A DNA stretch of 61,695 nt, taken from the NCBI RefSeq assembly GCF_013373065.1, contig NZ_JABXIN010000033.1:1-61695 (forward strand), read 5' to 3'. Shown piece by piece: positions 53,158-61,630 of the stretch (its first letter is position 1; the number at the start of each line of letters is the position of its first letter). The notes under the pieces were generated by a model. The model had not been told where the DNA came from. It saw only the letters and a list, made by a program, of their open reading frames with translations, and did no database searches. This stretch comes from Algoriphagus sp. Lineage in GTDB: Bacteria; Bacteroidota; Bacteroidia; Cytophagales; Cyclobacteriaceae. A program made the translations under genes and the position numbers.

Positions 53158-53949
53158 TTCTCCCAATTTCAAAATCCTCCTAGCTCCTTGGATAACTAGT
53201 ACAAACACGATTGTTCCGATAACTAAATCCGGTTTGTTGGAATCTAGCCAGTGAACCAACAAGCCCGCTACAATCACTCCCAAATTGATAATCACATCAT
53301 TGGAAGTGAAAATCATACTCGCTTTCATATGAACCTCCTCTTTGCTCTTGGATTTTTGAAGGAGATAAAGGCAATACCCATTGGCTAAAAAGGACAAAAA
53401 AGAGATGACTATCATGGTGTTAAAATTCGGGATTTGATCCACGAGAAAAAATCTTCTCAACACCTCCAAAAACCCAAAAACAGCCAAAAAAATCTGAAAA
53501 TAGCCCGCAATCTTGGCAATCTTTTTCTTTCGAACCAAGGTACTTCCCACTGCATACAAGCTAATCCCATACACAAAAGAATCTGCCAACATATCCAAAC
53601 TATCCGCGAGTAAGCCCATGGATTTGGATATAATTCCAAAAACGACTTCAATCAGAAAAAACCCGAAATTGATAGCCAATACAGTCCAAAGAAGTTTCCG
53701 CTGACGAGTTTCCTTTTGAAAATCCCGAGCCTCTGTTTTTTCTGTAGAAAGCAGCTTTCCTCCTAACTTCAAACCCTCAATAGCCTGCTGAATGGGACTG
53801 ATTTCCTGATCATGATATACTGTCAGCTCACGCTTCTCCAGATCAAATTCCAAATTTCGAATCCCCGACATCCCATCCAGCTTCATTCGGATCAAATTCT
53901 CCTCTGAAGGACAGTCCATTTGGGAAATATGAAAAATGCTTTTTTGCAT
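53155..53949 (-). CDS. Cation diffusion facilitator with N-terminal HMA-like domain
   Basis: The 264-residue protein begins with an HMA-like region with metal-site residues MDCPSEENLIRMKLDGM at 11-27, found on some CDF transporters. About six helices follow with DSLDMLADSFVYG (metal-binding aspartates) and SNDVIINLGVIVAGLL. It probably exports divalent metals. There is no cytoplasmic C-terminal domain, so the protein is short for the family. Confidence 0.8.
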   Translation of the reverse strand: MQKSIFHISQMDCPSEENLIRMKLDGMSGIRNLEFDLEKRELTVYHDQEISPIQQAIEGLKLGGKLLSTEKTEARDFQKETRQRKLLWTVLAINFGFFLIEVVFGIISKSMGLLADSLDMLADSFVYGISLYAVGSTLVRKKKIAKIAGYFQIFLAVFGFLEVLRRFFLVDQIPNFNTMIVISFLSFLANGYCLYLLQKSKSKEEVHMKASMIFTSNDVIINLGVIVAGLLVHWLDSNKPDLVIGTIVFVLVIQGARRILKLGE

Positions 53950-54071
53950 GGTGGGATGAAGCTATTCTACTATTGCTAGATAAACTCGAAGATACTAAGA
54001 GCAAGAAATCAACACCAAGTATTTTGGATTAATTGAAAAGAAGAAACTTAGTCAAAGTTGAACCCTAAAAA

Positions 54072-56531
54072 TTATCGAGTACGAAAAAGCTTTTTGATCT
54101 TTTTACCCAATGAGAGTTTCTTTCCTTTGATCTTTTTCTTCTTGGTCTCCAAGTCCTCTCCATAATAATTGTACATGTACTTATTATTCTGGGAGTAGAG
54201 ATAAGTATTTCCGTATCCGTAGTTATATCCCTCGTAGTGATAACCTGAGTTGATAATACCATTAAAGACCCCATAGACATTGGTTACCTGCTTGTTATTA
54301 AACAAGTCGTTGATCATGACCAAGTGATCTTTGTTGGTATAATTTTGACGAACTACATACAAGTTGATATCGAACAAACGCATCAAATCAATGGTCTCAG
54401 AAACCAATCCCATTGGCGGTGTATCAAAAATAACCACATCAAATTCCGATTCTAAATAAGCCAAAAAGTCTTTCAATCGCTGTGTTTGCAAGAGTTCAGC
54501 TGGATTTGGAGGAATTACTCCCGAAGGCACAAAATAAAGGTTTTCATGCTGCGTAGGAATGACAATATCCTTCGCCTCCACCTTTCCGATCAAGTAAGAA
54601 GATAGGCCTACTTTGTCGGAATGATTGAAATAGACAGCTAATTTTGGACGTCGCAAATCCCCTCCAACCACTACAGTTTTCTTCGACCCCAAAGCCATCG
54701 CTGATGCTAAGTTTAAAGAGGTAAAGGTTTTTCCTTCTCCGGAAACAGAGGAGGTAACCAAAATTTTCTTGGTGTTTTTTCCACTTGCCAAATAGGTAAT
54801 CGCAGAACGCAAGGAACGGAAGGATTCAGCTACTGCTGATTTAGGGTGTTCAAGAACCACCTTGTTGGTATCTTTCGTTGAGAAACCAATCACTCCCAAT
54901 TGCGGAATCATGAAATGTTTCTTCAAGTCTCGTTGATCCTTGATGCTGTCATCAAAAATATCCCGCATCACGATGAAACCAAAAGGAACCAAGAATCCCA
55001 AAACAATGGCAAGTGCATAGTTTTGTTGCTTTTTAGGGAATACTAAGGTGCCCTGTTTTGCTGTATCCAAGATGGCATTATCCGATACATTGGATGCCCG
55101 TGCGATTCCTGCTTCAGCGCGTTTTTCTAACAAATAGGTATAGAGAGACTCCCGAAGCTTAAACTCCCTGAAAATTCCTGTGTACTGAGATTCGGATTCC
55201 GGTAAGGTTGCAAATTCGGCGTCATAATTTGAGATTTCACGCTGAATAGTCCGCTGTTGTTTCCGAGTGTTTTCAATCAGATTGACCACATTTTCAAACA
55301 AGGCATCCTGAACCTTCTCCATCTGCACATCAATCTTGATTACTTCCGGATGATTTTCATTGACGGTAGCTAATAATTTTCGCCTATCCTGAGAAAGGGT
55401 AACCAAAGTCTGTATCAATCCATTGAGCAAGGGGTCAGGAACTCCAATTACAGAGGGTGCGATCACATCCGAAAAGTCCTTGCTCTTCTGCTCCATGTAT
55501 CGCTTGATTTCCTCAAAATAGTTGAGCTGATAATCCAATTCGGCATTTTGCTCATCCAGGGAATTCATCTTACTGAGGATGTTGGAAAATTCAGCAGAAA
55601 CATCCAATAACTTATTCTCTACCTTAAACTCCTGAAGCTCTCGTTCTTTTTGCTTCAAGGAATCCTCCAAGTAGCCCAATTGCTCTTCGATAAAGGCAAT
55701 GGTATTTTCCTGGATCTTATTTTTTTCATTCAGATCATAATCAATGTAGGACTCCATCAAGGCATTGATATAATCTCGCCCCTTTTCAACCACTTTTGTT
55801 GTAGTTGTCAGATTTAAAACCGAACTGTATTGATTTTCAAGACTTACATTAACTGAGCGGGCTAGCCGATCTTCCAAAGCACCAGGACTGATAAACTTAA
55901 ATATCACAATATCTCCTACCCGTCCAGGGTTTACCAGGTGAACCGTAAACTTCGATCTGGCCGTTTCCACTTCCTGTCCAAAGGTGTAGGTCTTATTAAA
56001 AACACTCTCATCGCCTGCTGCTTGAGCCGGGTTAAAATCCAACACACTTCCTTCCGGAGGCATCAACTTGAAATTTTCATCGGAAAGAATCTGCAACTCC
56101 ACGGGAGTATCGGTCACCTGTAAGTGATTCCAATCCACATCGATGCGAATAGGAGAACGGTCATAAAGCTCAATGTCTTTGATGTTCGTCTTGGCATAGT
56201 ATTCTACATCAAAATGTAATTTTTTCAAGGCCTCCCGGGCGAGGTTCTTTGAACGTAAGCGAAGGATGTCATTTTCAAGATTGACACCTGAATTAAAAAT
56301 GTTGGAGCGGTCTAAAATCCGAGCCTCAGGAGAAGTATTGGTCTTGATTACTAGAGAACCGCGAACCTCATATTCTTCAACCGTATAGCGGTGAAATAAA
56401 TAGGTTGCAATCACAAAAATCAAAATAAAAAGGGTGTACCAAGGCCAATAGCGCGAGTACTTCGCGACGACGTAGCGTATTTCTAATGCTTTTTCTTCAT
56501 TATCTAATTGGCTGAGGTCGAGCTTCTCCAT
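54072..56531 (-). CDS. Polysaccharide tyrosine autokinase (Wzc-like)
   Basis: The 819-residue protein has an N-terminal helix (WYTLFILIFVIATYLFHRYT), a Wzz-like periplasmic region with coiled coils (about 260-430) and a second helix near 505. The BY-kinase domain has Walker A SSVSGEGKT, Walker A' VVVGGDLRR and Walker B VVIFDTPPMG. A tyrosine cluster lies near the end (GYHYEGYNYGYGNTYLYSQN). It controls polymer export and chain length. Confidence 0.93.
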   Translation of the reverse strand: MEKLDLSQLDNEEKALEIRYVVAKYSRYWPWYTLFILIFVIATYLFHRYTVEEYEVRGSLVIKTNTSPEARILDRSNIFNSGVNLENDILRLRSKNLAREALKKLHFDVEYYAKTNIKDIELYDRSPIRIDVDWNHLQVTDTPVELQILSDENFKLMPPEGSVLDFNPAQAAGDESVFNKTYTFGQEVETARSKFTVHLVNPGRVGDIVIFKFISPGALEDRLARSVNVSLENQYSSVLNLTTTTKVVEKGRDYINALMESYIDYDLNEKNKIQENTIAFIEEQLGYLEDSLKQKERELQEFKVENKLLDVSAEFSNILSKMNSLDEQNAELDYQLNYFEEIKRYMEQKSKDFSDVIAPSVIGVPDPLLNGLIQTLVTLSQDRRKLLATVNENHPEVIKIDVQMEKVQDALFENVVNLIENTRKQQRTIQREISNYDAEFATLPESESQYTGIFREFKLRESLYTYLLEKRAEAGIARASNVSDNAILDTAKQGTLVFPKKQQNYALAIVLGFLVPFGFIVMRDIFDDSIKDQRDLKKHFMIPQLGVIGFSTKDTNKVVLEHPKSAVAESFRSLRSAITYLASGKNTKKILVTSSVSGEGKTFTSLNLASAMALGSKKTVVVGGDLRRPKLAVYFNHSDKVGLSSYLIGKVEAKDIVIPTQHENLYFVPSGVIPPNPAELLQTQRLKDFLAYLESEFDVVIFDTPPMGLVSETIDLMRLFDINLYVVRQNYTNKDHLVMINDLFNNKQVTNVYGVFNGIINSGYHYEGYNYGYGNTYLYSQNNKYMYNYYGEDLETKKKKIKGKKLSLGKKIKKLFRTR

Positions 56532-56536
56532 GACAC

Positions 56537-57358
56537 TTAATTCCCCGTTACTAAGTTAATAAATAACAAAGCAGATGCCAGCAATCCCGCAATGAGTGCC
56601 AGAGATGCAGTTAAATTATCAGCCGTTCCGATTTGACGGATTTTCATCGGTTCTATATACAAGATGTCATTGGGCTGAATAAAGTAAAAAGGACTAGCCA
56701 GCAAGGCCCGATCATTCAAATTGATTTGATGAATCTTCACTCCCCCATCGTATTGACGGATAAGGAATAGTTTGTTCTTTTTCCCTAAAAGGGTGGTTTC
56801 CCCTGAATTAGCCAAGGCATCAAATATGGTAGCCCGGTTTTTATAAATAATCTGAACGCCTACATTATTAAATTCTCCCAAGGTGGTATAGCGGATTCCG
56901 GCAATTCGGAGCTTGACATACACTTCCTCCTTAAAGAATTTATTGATCCCTTCTTGGATTTTTACTTTTGCCTGTTCTTCGGTTAATCCCCCAATTTTTA
57001 TTTTTCCCAGCTTGGGAACCTCCACCATGCCATCTTTATCGATGGAATAACCTATAAAATACAAAGGATCGGATCCTTGTCCTCCGCCTCCTCCTCCAGC
57101 TCTCATTCCCCCCATATTTCGGCTATTTTGATAAGAGAATGCTTCTGTCAATTCCTCATCAGAGGTTGCAAAATCAATTTCTACTATATCAAAAGGCTGA
57201 AGAATATATTCATAATCTACCTCTGCAAAGGGAATGAATTCATCCAATTCGTAGGAAGTACTATCTGAAAGGTTTTGGAGATAAGTAATCCGCTTATTAC
57301 TAATACAACTCGAACCTAAAAACGATAAAAAAAGAAAATACAGCGCTATTTTTCTCAT
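56537..57358 (-). CDS. Polysaccharide export protein (Wza-like), lipoprotein
   Basis: Start ATG 57358 (MRKIALYFLFLSFLGSSC) gives a lipobox with Cys 18; the frame begins nine codons upstream. The Poly_export domain (YILQPFDIVEIDF) is interrupted by a Gly-rich stretch (GGMRAGGGGGGQGSDPLYF). SLBB-like part and C-terminal helix (ASLALIAGLLASALLFINLV) follow. A -7-like box (TATATTTG on minus, 57390-57383) lies upstream. With Wzc it forms the export complex. Confidence 0.9.
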   Translation of the reverse strand: MRKIALYFLFLSFLGSSCISNKRITYLQNLSDSTSYELDEFIPFAEVDYEYILQPFDIVEIDFATSDEELTEAFSYQNSRNMGGMRAGGGGGGQGSDPLYFIGYSIDKDGMVEVPKLGKIKIGGLTEEQAKVKIQEGINKFFKEEVYVKLRIAGIRYTTLGEFNNVGVQIIYKNRATIFDALANSGETTLLGKKNKLFLIRQYDGGVKIHQINLNDRALLASPFYFIQPNDILYIEPMKIRQIGTADNLTASLALIAGLLASALLFINLVTGN

Positions 57359-57475
57359 AAACTGAAAAGGCCAAAGGCTTTTCAAATATAGGTAAATTGT
57401 TGGGGCAGAGAAGAAGATGAATAAAAAAAGAGAAAAGCTCCTGGAAGAAAGACTTGGTTAGACCATTGGATGGTT

Positions 57476-57541
57476 TATCACGAAATACGATTTACGAAGT
57501 ACGAGGATAGTGAAGGACGATATGCGATTTACGAAGTACGA
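57476..57541. repeat. Degenerate TACGA-type short repeats (block 1)
   Basis: Repeats of ACGAAATACGATTTACGAAG and GTACGAGG-like units occur here and again at 57888-57915, 59247-59310 and 61306-61372. They alternate with GAATGATGAATGT-type repeats (such as 57612-57637 and 60010-60038). Each pair of repeat types precedes a structured element. The gap 57386-58316 holds these repeats plus elements A and B and no gene. Confidence 0.7.
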
Positions 57542-57637
57542 GGCTTATTTTTTTTAAATGGGGTTTTATGCCGCCAATCCAGAAGGCACGGATGATTTTT
57601 TTATTGAGTAATGTCGAATGATGAATTTTGAATGCTG

Positions 57638-57874
57638 AATATCGAAGTGAAAATACAGTAACGCCTGAATTACCCCGGAGGGGTAAAAGATTGGTAGCCC
57701 AGTATGAGCAAGAAGGAACGACGCGCGAAATGCTGGGCAAAAGAATGTGGAAAGATTTAGCGCTGGACCGAGATTATTGGTTGGAAAGCAGTATGAGGTG
57801 CCAGTAAGACGAAGACGAATTTTAAAAAAATAGCAATCATAATACCGTTCGTGAGGACACGAACGGGGGCTGGG
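57638..57874 (+). repeat. Structured intergenic element, copy A
   Basis: It begins AATATCGAAG and holds hairpin 1 (CCCC-GGA-GGGG near 57673). After ATTGGTAGCCC comes hairpin 2 with stem GCCCAG/CTGGGC (57697-57737), then a CTGG/CCAG arm. Hairpin 4 is CGTTCGTG-AGGA-CACGAACG followed by GGGGCTGG. Other copies are B-F. Confidence 0.8.
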
Positions 57875-58000
57875 AAGTGTATTAATTACGAAATACGATT
57901 TACGAAGTACGGCGCATACTAGATTCTTAATGTGTTTTCATATCATCAATTCAGCAAAAAGCTAGAAAAGCGAATGATGAATGTCGAACGTTGGATAGTG

Positions 58001-58227
58001 AATATCGAAGTGAAAATCCAGTAACGCCTGAATTACCCCGGAGGGGTAAAAGATTGGTAGCCCTGGGTGAGCGAAGCGAAACCCAGGGTGAAGAAATTAA
58101 TAGAAAAACAGCGCTGGTCCAGGAGTATGGTTAGGAAACGAAGATATGATGCCAGCAAGACGAAGAGGAATTTTAGGGAAAAATTGTAATCAAAACACCT
58201 TTCATGAGGACATGAACGGGGGCTGGG
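58001..58227 (+). repeat. Structured intergenic element, copy B
   Basis: It has the same layout as copy A. Hairpin 2 is the short type (CCCTGGGT-GAGCGAAGCGA-AACCCAGGG). Hairpin 4 reads TTCATG-AGGA-CATGAA, with the C-G pair of other copies replaced by A-T. It lies directly upstream of the first GNAT gene. Confidence 0.8.
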
Positions 58228-58316
58228 GAAATTCTAGATGGATGGATCGCGAATATCGAGGTATTATATTTTCCAAACCCCTACCCCATTTCTGGAAAGA
58301 ATTCTATTTTTAAAAC

Positions 58317-59240
58317 ATGGTAATTCGCAAAGGGACCGAAGAAGATATTCCACAAATCATACAGCTTCTGAAAGAATCACTCGGAGAATCACTCCTTCCC
58401 AAATCAGAAGCATTTTGGAGATGGAAACACCTCGACAACCCTTTTGGAACTTCCCCGGTTTTGGTAGCTGAAAAAGAAAATCAAATCATTGGGGTACGAA
58501 CCTTTCTTCGTTGGCAGTTTACCGATCAAAATAGAATCTATTCAGCCTGTCGTGCAGTTGATACTGCAGTACATCCAAAGAACCAAGGTCAAGGAATCTT
58601 CAGCCGCCTGACCCAGGAATTGGTGGAAGAGATGAAAAATGAGGGGGTCCAGTTAATCTTCAACACACCCAATAAAAAAAGCCATCCAGGCTACTTGAAA
58701 TTAGGTTGGGAAACCTGGGGCAAACTCCCTTTAAAAATCAAACTGAAAGTCCCTAAGTCCTCAAAAAGCTTTTTCCATTCGCAAAATTGGGAAGAAGTTT
58801 CTCCCCTTCTTTCAAGACTTGAGGACTTCTCATACACTCGATCCGGAGTTCACACAGATCTTATTCCCGGATATATCCAATGGAGATATCAAAAGTGTCC
58901 AATTGTCAAGTATTTCTATTTAAGTGATGGGGAAACCTACTTACTAATTTATAGATTGAAAGAAGGGAAAAAAGGAAAAGAACTTCGAGTCACGGACCTA
59001 TTTACTTTCTCTGGATTTGACAAAAAGAAATTGCAGACACAATTCCGAGAGTTGATAAAAAACAGTGGAGCGGTTTGGGTAAGTTTTTCTGGCTTAAATT
59101 ATGATCCAAATGTGCTGAACTTAGGAAGCATTCCCTTGTTGACCCAAGGACCGCTTATCACCCTACGGAAATTACAGGATGATTTGGATCCTCGTTTTTT
59201 GGATTGGAAATGGAGCCTCGGGGATTTGGAGTTGTTTTAA
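58317..59240 (+). CDS. GNAT family N-acetyltransferase, tandem copy 1
   Basis: The 307-residue protein has an acetyltransferase domain at the N-terminus (MVIRKGTEEDIPQIIQLLKE, AVDTAVHPKNQGQGIFSRLT as acetyl-CoA-binding segment, FNTPNKKSHPGYLKLGWETW). A second half ends SLGDLELF, perhaps a degenerate second GNAT fold. It is close to a duplicate 2061 bases downstream. Such genes are common at polysaccharide loci; the substrate is unknown. The leader PyCCCCATTTCTgGAAAGAATTC-like sequence before the ATG is shared by both copies. Confidence 0.85.
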   Translation: MVIRKGTEEDIPQIIQLLKESLGESLLPKSEAFWRWKHLDNPFGTSPVLVAEKENQIIGVRTFLRWQFTDQNRIYSACRAVDTAVHPKNQGQGIFSRLTQELVEEMKNEGVQLIFNTPNKKSHPGYLKLGWETWGKLPLKIKLKVPKSSKSFFHSQNWEEVSPLLSRLEDFSYTRSGVHTDLIPGYIQWRYQKCPIVKYFYLSDGETYLLIYRLKEGKKGKELRVTDLFTFSGFDKKKLQTQFRELIKNSGAVWVSFSGLNYDPNVLNLGSIPLLTQGPLITLRKLQDDLDPRFLDWKWSLGDLELF

Positions 59241-59246
59241 ATTTTA

Positions 59247-59310
59247 GAAATACGATTTACGAAGGACAGCCGATGGCTAATTACGAAGTACGGTTTACGA
59301 AGGACGAGGC
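59247..59310. repeat. TACGA-type short repeats (block 3)
   Basis: The units TACGATTTACGAAGGAC, TACGAAGTACGG and TTTACGAAGGACGAGG follow the first GNAT gene. The same stretch follows the second copy (61306-61372), so it belongs to the duplicated unit. Confidence 0.6.
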
Positions 59311-59383
59311 ATCCTAGTTCTTTTATGCGGCCTTATATCATCAATCCATCACGCATCTGAGAATGATTTAATTATGAATGTAG

Positions 59384-59597
59384 AATATCGAAGCATGCCT
59401 TCAATAACTCCGTAGGGGTGAAAGATTGGTAGCCCTGGGTGAGCGAAGCGAAACCCAGGGTATAGAAATCAAAATTCAAACGGCGCCGGCCCGAGAGTAT
59501 TGTTAGGAAGCGAGAACAAAATGCCAGCAAGGCGAAGACGAATTTTTGAAAAAACACAATCAGAATACCGTTCGTGAGGACACGAACGAGGGCGGTA
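59384..59597 (+). repeat. Structured intergenic element, copy C
   Basis: Hairpin 1 is CTCC-GTA-GGGG (one G-T pair) and hairpin 2 is of the short CCCTGGGT type. The middle arm is GCCGGC/GCCAGC (one mismatch). Hairpin 4 is CGTTCGTG-AGGA-CACGAACG. It lies directly after the first GNAT gene. Confidence 0.8.
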
Positions 59598-59601
59598 GAT
59601 T

Positions 59602-59665
59602 TTTTTCGGATTGCAAATCCTACAATATCGGTTCGGGATTATAAATACCGAACAGTAGAAACAAT
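59602..59665. repeat. Palindrome-containing repeat 2, copy 1
   Basis: TTTTTCGGATTGCAAATCCT, then ACAATATCGGTTCGGGATTA and TAAATACCGAAC are repeated at 59945-59998. The inner GGTTCGG/CCGAACA and GGATT/AATCC pairs form hairpins. Confidence 0.65.
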
Positions 59666-59695
59666 TAAATAATGAATATCGAATGATGAATGTTG

Positions 59696-59880
59696 AATAT
59701 CGAAGTATGCCGCTTAAAAATCCCAGAGGGATGAAATATTGGTAGCCCAGTATGAGCAAGGAGGAACGACGCGCGAAATGCTGGGCAAAAAACGTAAATA
59801 ATTTTAGCGCTGGCCCGGAATTATTGGTTGAAAACGAAGATTTGATGCCAGCAAGACGAAGACGAGTCATTTTTGAAACA
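59696..59880 (+). repeat. Structured intergenic element, copy D (3' end diverged)
   Basis: Hairpin 1 is ATCCC-AGA-GGGAT, with A-T replacing C-G pairs at the stem base. Hairpin 2 is the long type (GCCCAG/CTGGGC). The middle arm is a perfect GCTGGC/GCCAGC. The hairpin 4 region is missing, replaced by unrelated sequence ending GCCCTTGGAGGG. An ORF of 87 codons (59752-60015) is open across it but not in other copies. Confidence 0.75.
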
Positions 59881-59944
59881 ATGATTTCTATTGATTTATT
59901 TCTTCACATTATAAAGCCCTTGGAGGGTTATAGTGATGAGAAGA

Positions 59945-59998
59945 TTTTTCGGATTACAAATCCTACAATATCGGTTCGGAATTATAAATACCGAACAA
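59945..59998. repeat. Palindrome-containing repeat 2, copy 2
   Basis: It has the same sequence as 59602-59665 apart from a few bases. Both copies lie just after a structured element and before GAATGATGAATGT repeats. Confidence 0.65.
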
Positions 59999-60038
59999 CA
60001 GAAATAATTAAATGATGAATGTCGAATGATGAATGTTA

Positions 60039-60288
60039 AATATCGAAGTAATATTGGAATGCCGCTTAAAAACCCCGTAGGGGTGAAATATTGGTAGCCC
60101 AGTATGAGCAAGGAGGAACGACGCGCGAAATGCTGGGCAAAAAAACGTAAATAATTTTAGTGCTGGCCCGAAATCATTTTTTGGAAAAGACAGCTAAATG
60201 CCAGAAAGACGAAGACGAATATTTGAAAAAAGGAGAATGAAAAAAATGCTATATGGAAACCGTTTGTGAGGACACGAACGGGGACTAG
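60039..60288 (+). repeat. Structured intergenic element, copy E
   Basis: Hairpin 1 is CCCC-GTA-GGGG and hairpin 2 is the long type. Hairpin 4 is CGTTTGTG-AGGA-CACGAACG with one G-T wobble. It lies directly upstream of the second GNAT gene, as copy B does for the first. Confidence 0.8.
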
Positions 60289-60377
60289 TTGAATTTTTGA
60301 ATGATGAATATTGAATATCTAAGTCCTATATTTCCCAACCCCTATCCCATTTCTAGAAAGAATTCTATTTTTAAAAC

Positions 60378-61301
60378 ATGGTAATTCGCAAAGGGACCGA
60401 AGAAGATATTCCCCAAATCATACAGCTTCTAAAAGAATCACTAGGAGAATCACTTCTTCCCAAAACAGAAGCTTTTTGGAAATGGAAACACTTCGACAAT
60501 CCCTTTGGGCCATCCCCGGTTTTGCTGGCCGAAAAAGAAAATCAAATCATAGGGGTACGGGCCTTCCTCCGTTGGCAATTTACAGATCAAAATAAAAACT
60601 ATCGGGCCTGCAGAGCGGTTGATACCGCCGTACATCCAAAGTACCAAGGCCAAGGAATTTTTAGCCGCCTGACCCAGGAATTGGTGGAAGAGATGAAAAA
60701 TGAAGGGGTCCAGTTAATCTTTAATACACCCAATAAAAAAAGCCATCCAGGCTACTTGAAATTAGGTTGGGAAACTTGGGGTAAACTCCCGTTAAAAATC
60801 AAACTAAAAATCCCTAAATCCTCCAGAAGCCCATTGCCGTCCCAAAACTGGGAAGAGATTTCAACCTTGATTTCAAAACTTGAAGCCCCTACCAATATTC
60901 AACTGAGCGTGCACACTAGCCTTATTCCCGGATATATCCGCTGGAGATATCAAGATTGCCCCATTGTCAATTACTCCTTTTTAAGCGATGGAGAAAGCTA
61001 CTTGCTGATTTATCGACTGAAAGAGGGGAAAAAAGGAAAAGAACTTCGAATTACAGATTTATTTATCCTCTCTGGCTTTGAGAAAAATAAATTGCAGAAA
61101 CCGTTTAGAGAGTTGATAAAAAATAGTGGAGCCGTATGGGTGAGTTTTTCCGGTTTGAATTATGACACAAAGGTACTGGATCTTGGCAGCATCCCCCTAT
61201 TAACCCAAGGCCCCCTGATCACCCTACGGAAATTACAGGATGATTTAGATCCAAGATTTTTGGACTGGAAATGGAGCTTAGGGGATTTGGAGTTGTTTTG
61301 A
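60378..61301 (+). CDS. GNAT family N-acetyltransferase, tandem copy 2
   Basis: The 307-residue protein starts and ends identically to copy 1 (MVIRKGTEEDIPQIIQLLKE, FLDWKWSLGDLELF). Most of the sequence is shared; differences cluster at about residues 155-170. Two copies with retained reading frames suggest both are expressed or a recent duplication. Confidence 0.85.
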   Translation: MVIRKGTEEDIPQIIQLLKESLGESLLPKTEAFWKWKHFDNPFGPSPVLLAEKENQIIGVRAFLRWQFTDQNKNYRACRAVDTAVHPKYQGQGIFSRLTQELVEEMKNEGVQLIFNTPNKKSHPGYLKLGWETWGKLPLKIKLKIPKSSRSPLPSQNWEEISTLISKLEAPTNIQLSVHTSLIPGYIRWRYQDCPIVNYSFLSDGESYLLIYRLKEGKKGKELRITDLFILSGFEKNKLQKPFRELIKNSGAVWVSFSGLNYDTKVLDLGSIPLLTQGPLITLRKLQDDLDPRFLDWKWSLGDLELF

Positions 61302-61305
61302 TTTT

Positions 61306-61372
61306 AGAATTACGATTTACGAAGGACAGCCGATGGCTAATTACGAAATTCGATTTACGAAGGATGAGGCAT
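61306..61372. repeat. TACGA-type short repeats (block 4)
   Basis: It matches 59247-59310 after copy 1 except for a few substitutions, marking the right half of the duplicated unit. Confidence 0.6.
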
Positions 61373-61457
61373 CCTAGTTCTTTTATGCGGCCTTATATCA
61401 TCAATCCATCACGCATCTGAGAATGATTTAATTATGAATGTAGAATGATGAATGTAG

Positions 61458-61630
61458 AATATCGAAGCATGCCTTCAATAACCCCGTAGGGGTGAAAGAT
61501 TGGTAGCCCTGGGTGAGCGAAGCGAAACCCAGGGTATATGAATCAACAAAATAAAAAGCGCTGGCCCGGAATTATTGGTTGAAAACGAAGAATTGATGCC
61601 AGCAAGACGAAGAAGAGTCATTTTTGAAAC
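61458..61630 (+). repeat. Structured intergenic element, copy F (chimera of C and D)
   Basis: The 5' part (to the AACCCAGGGT of hairpin 2) follows copy C, including GCATGCCTTCAATAAC. The 3' part (GCGCTGGCCCGGAATTATTG, GTTGAAAACGAAG and GAGTCATTTTTGAAAC) follows copy D. It then runs to the window end with sequence again close to the D side. No gene is seen after 61301. Confidence 0.75.

Noticed and set aside
57638..58227. Group II intron or retron RNA
   Set aside because: No reverse transcriptase gene nearby and no recognisable domain V; the last hairpin has an AGGA loop and differs from domain V.
59752..60015. 87-codon ORF within element D, beginning MSKEERRAKCWAK
   Set aside because: In copies A and E the same frame stops after about 16-18 codons, and in B, C and F the loop lacks the start. 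The frame is not conserved while the base pairing is, so it is probably accidental.
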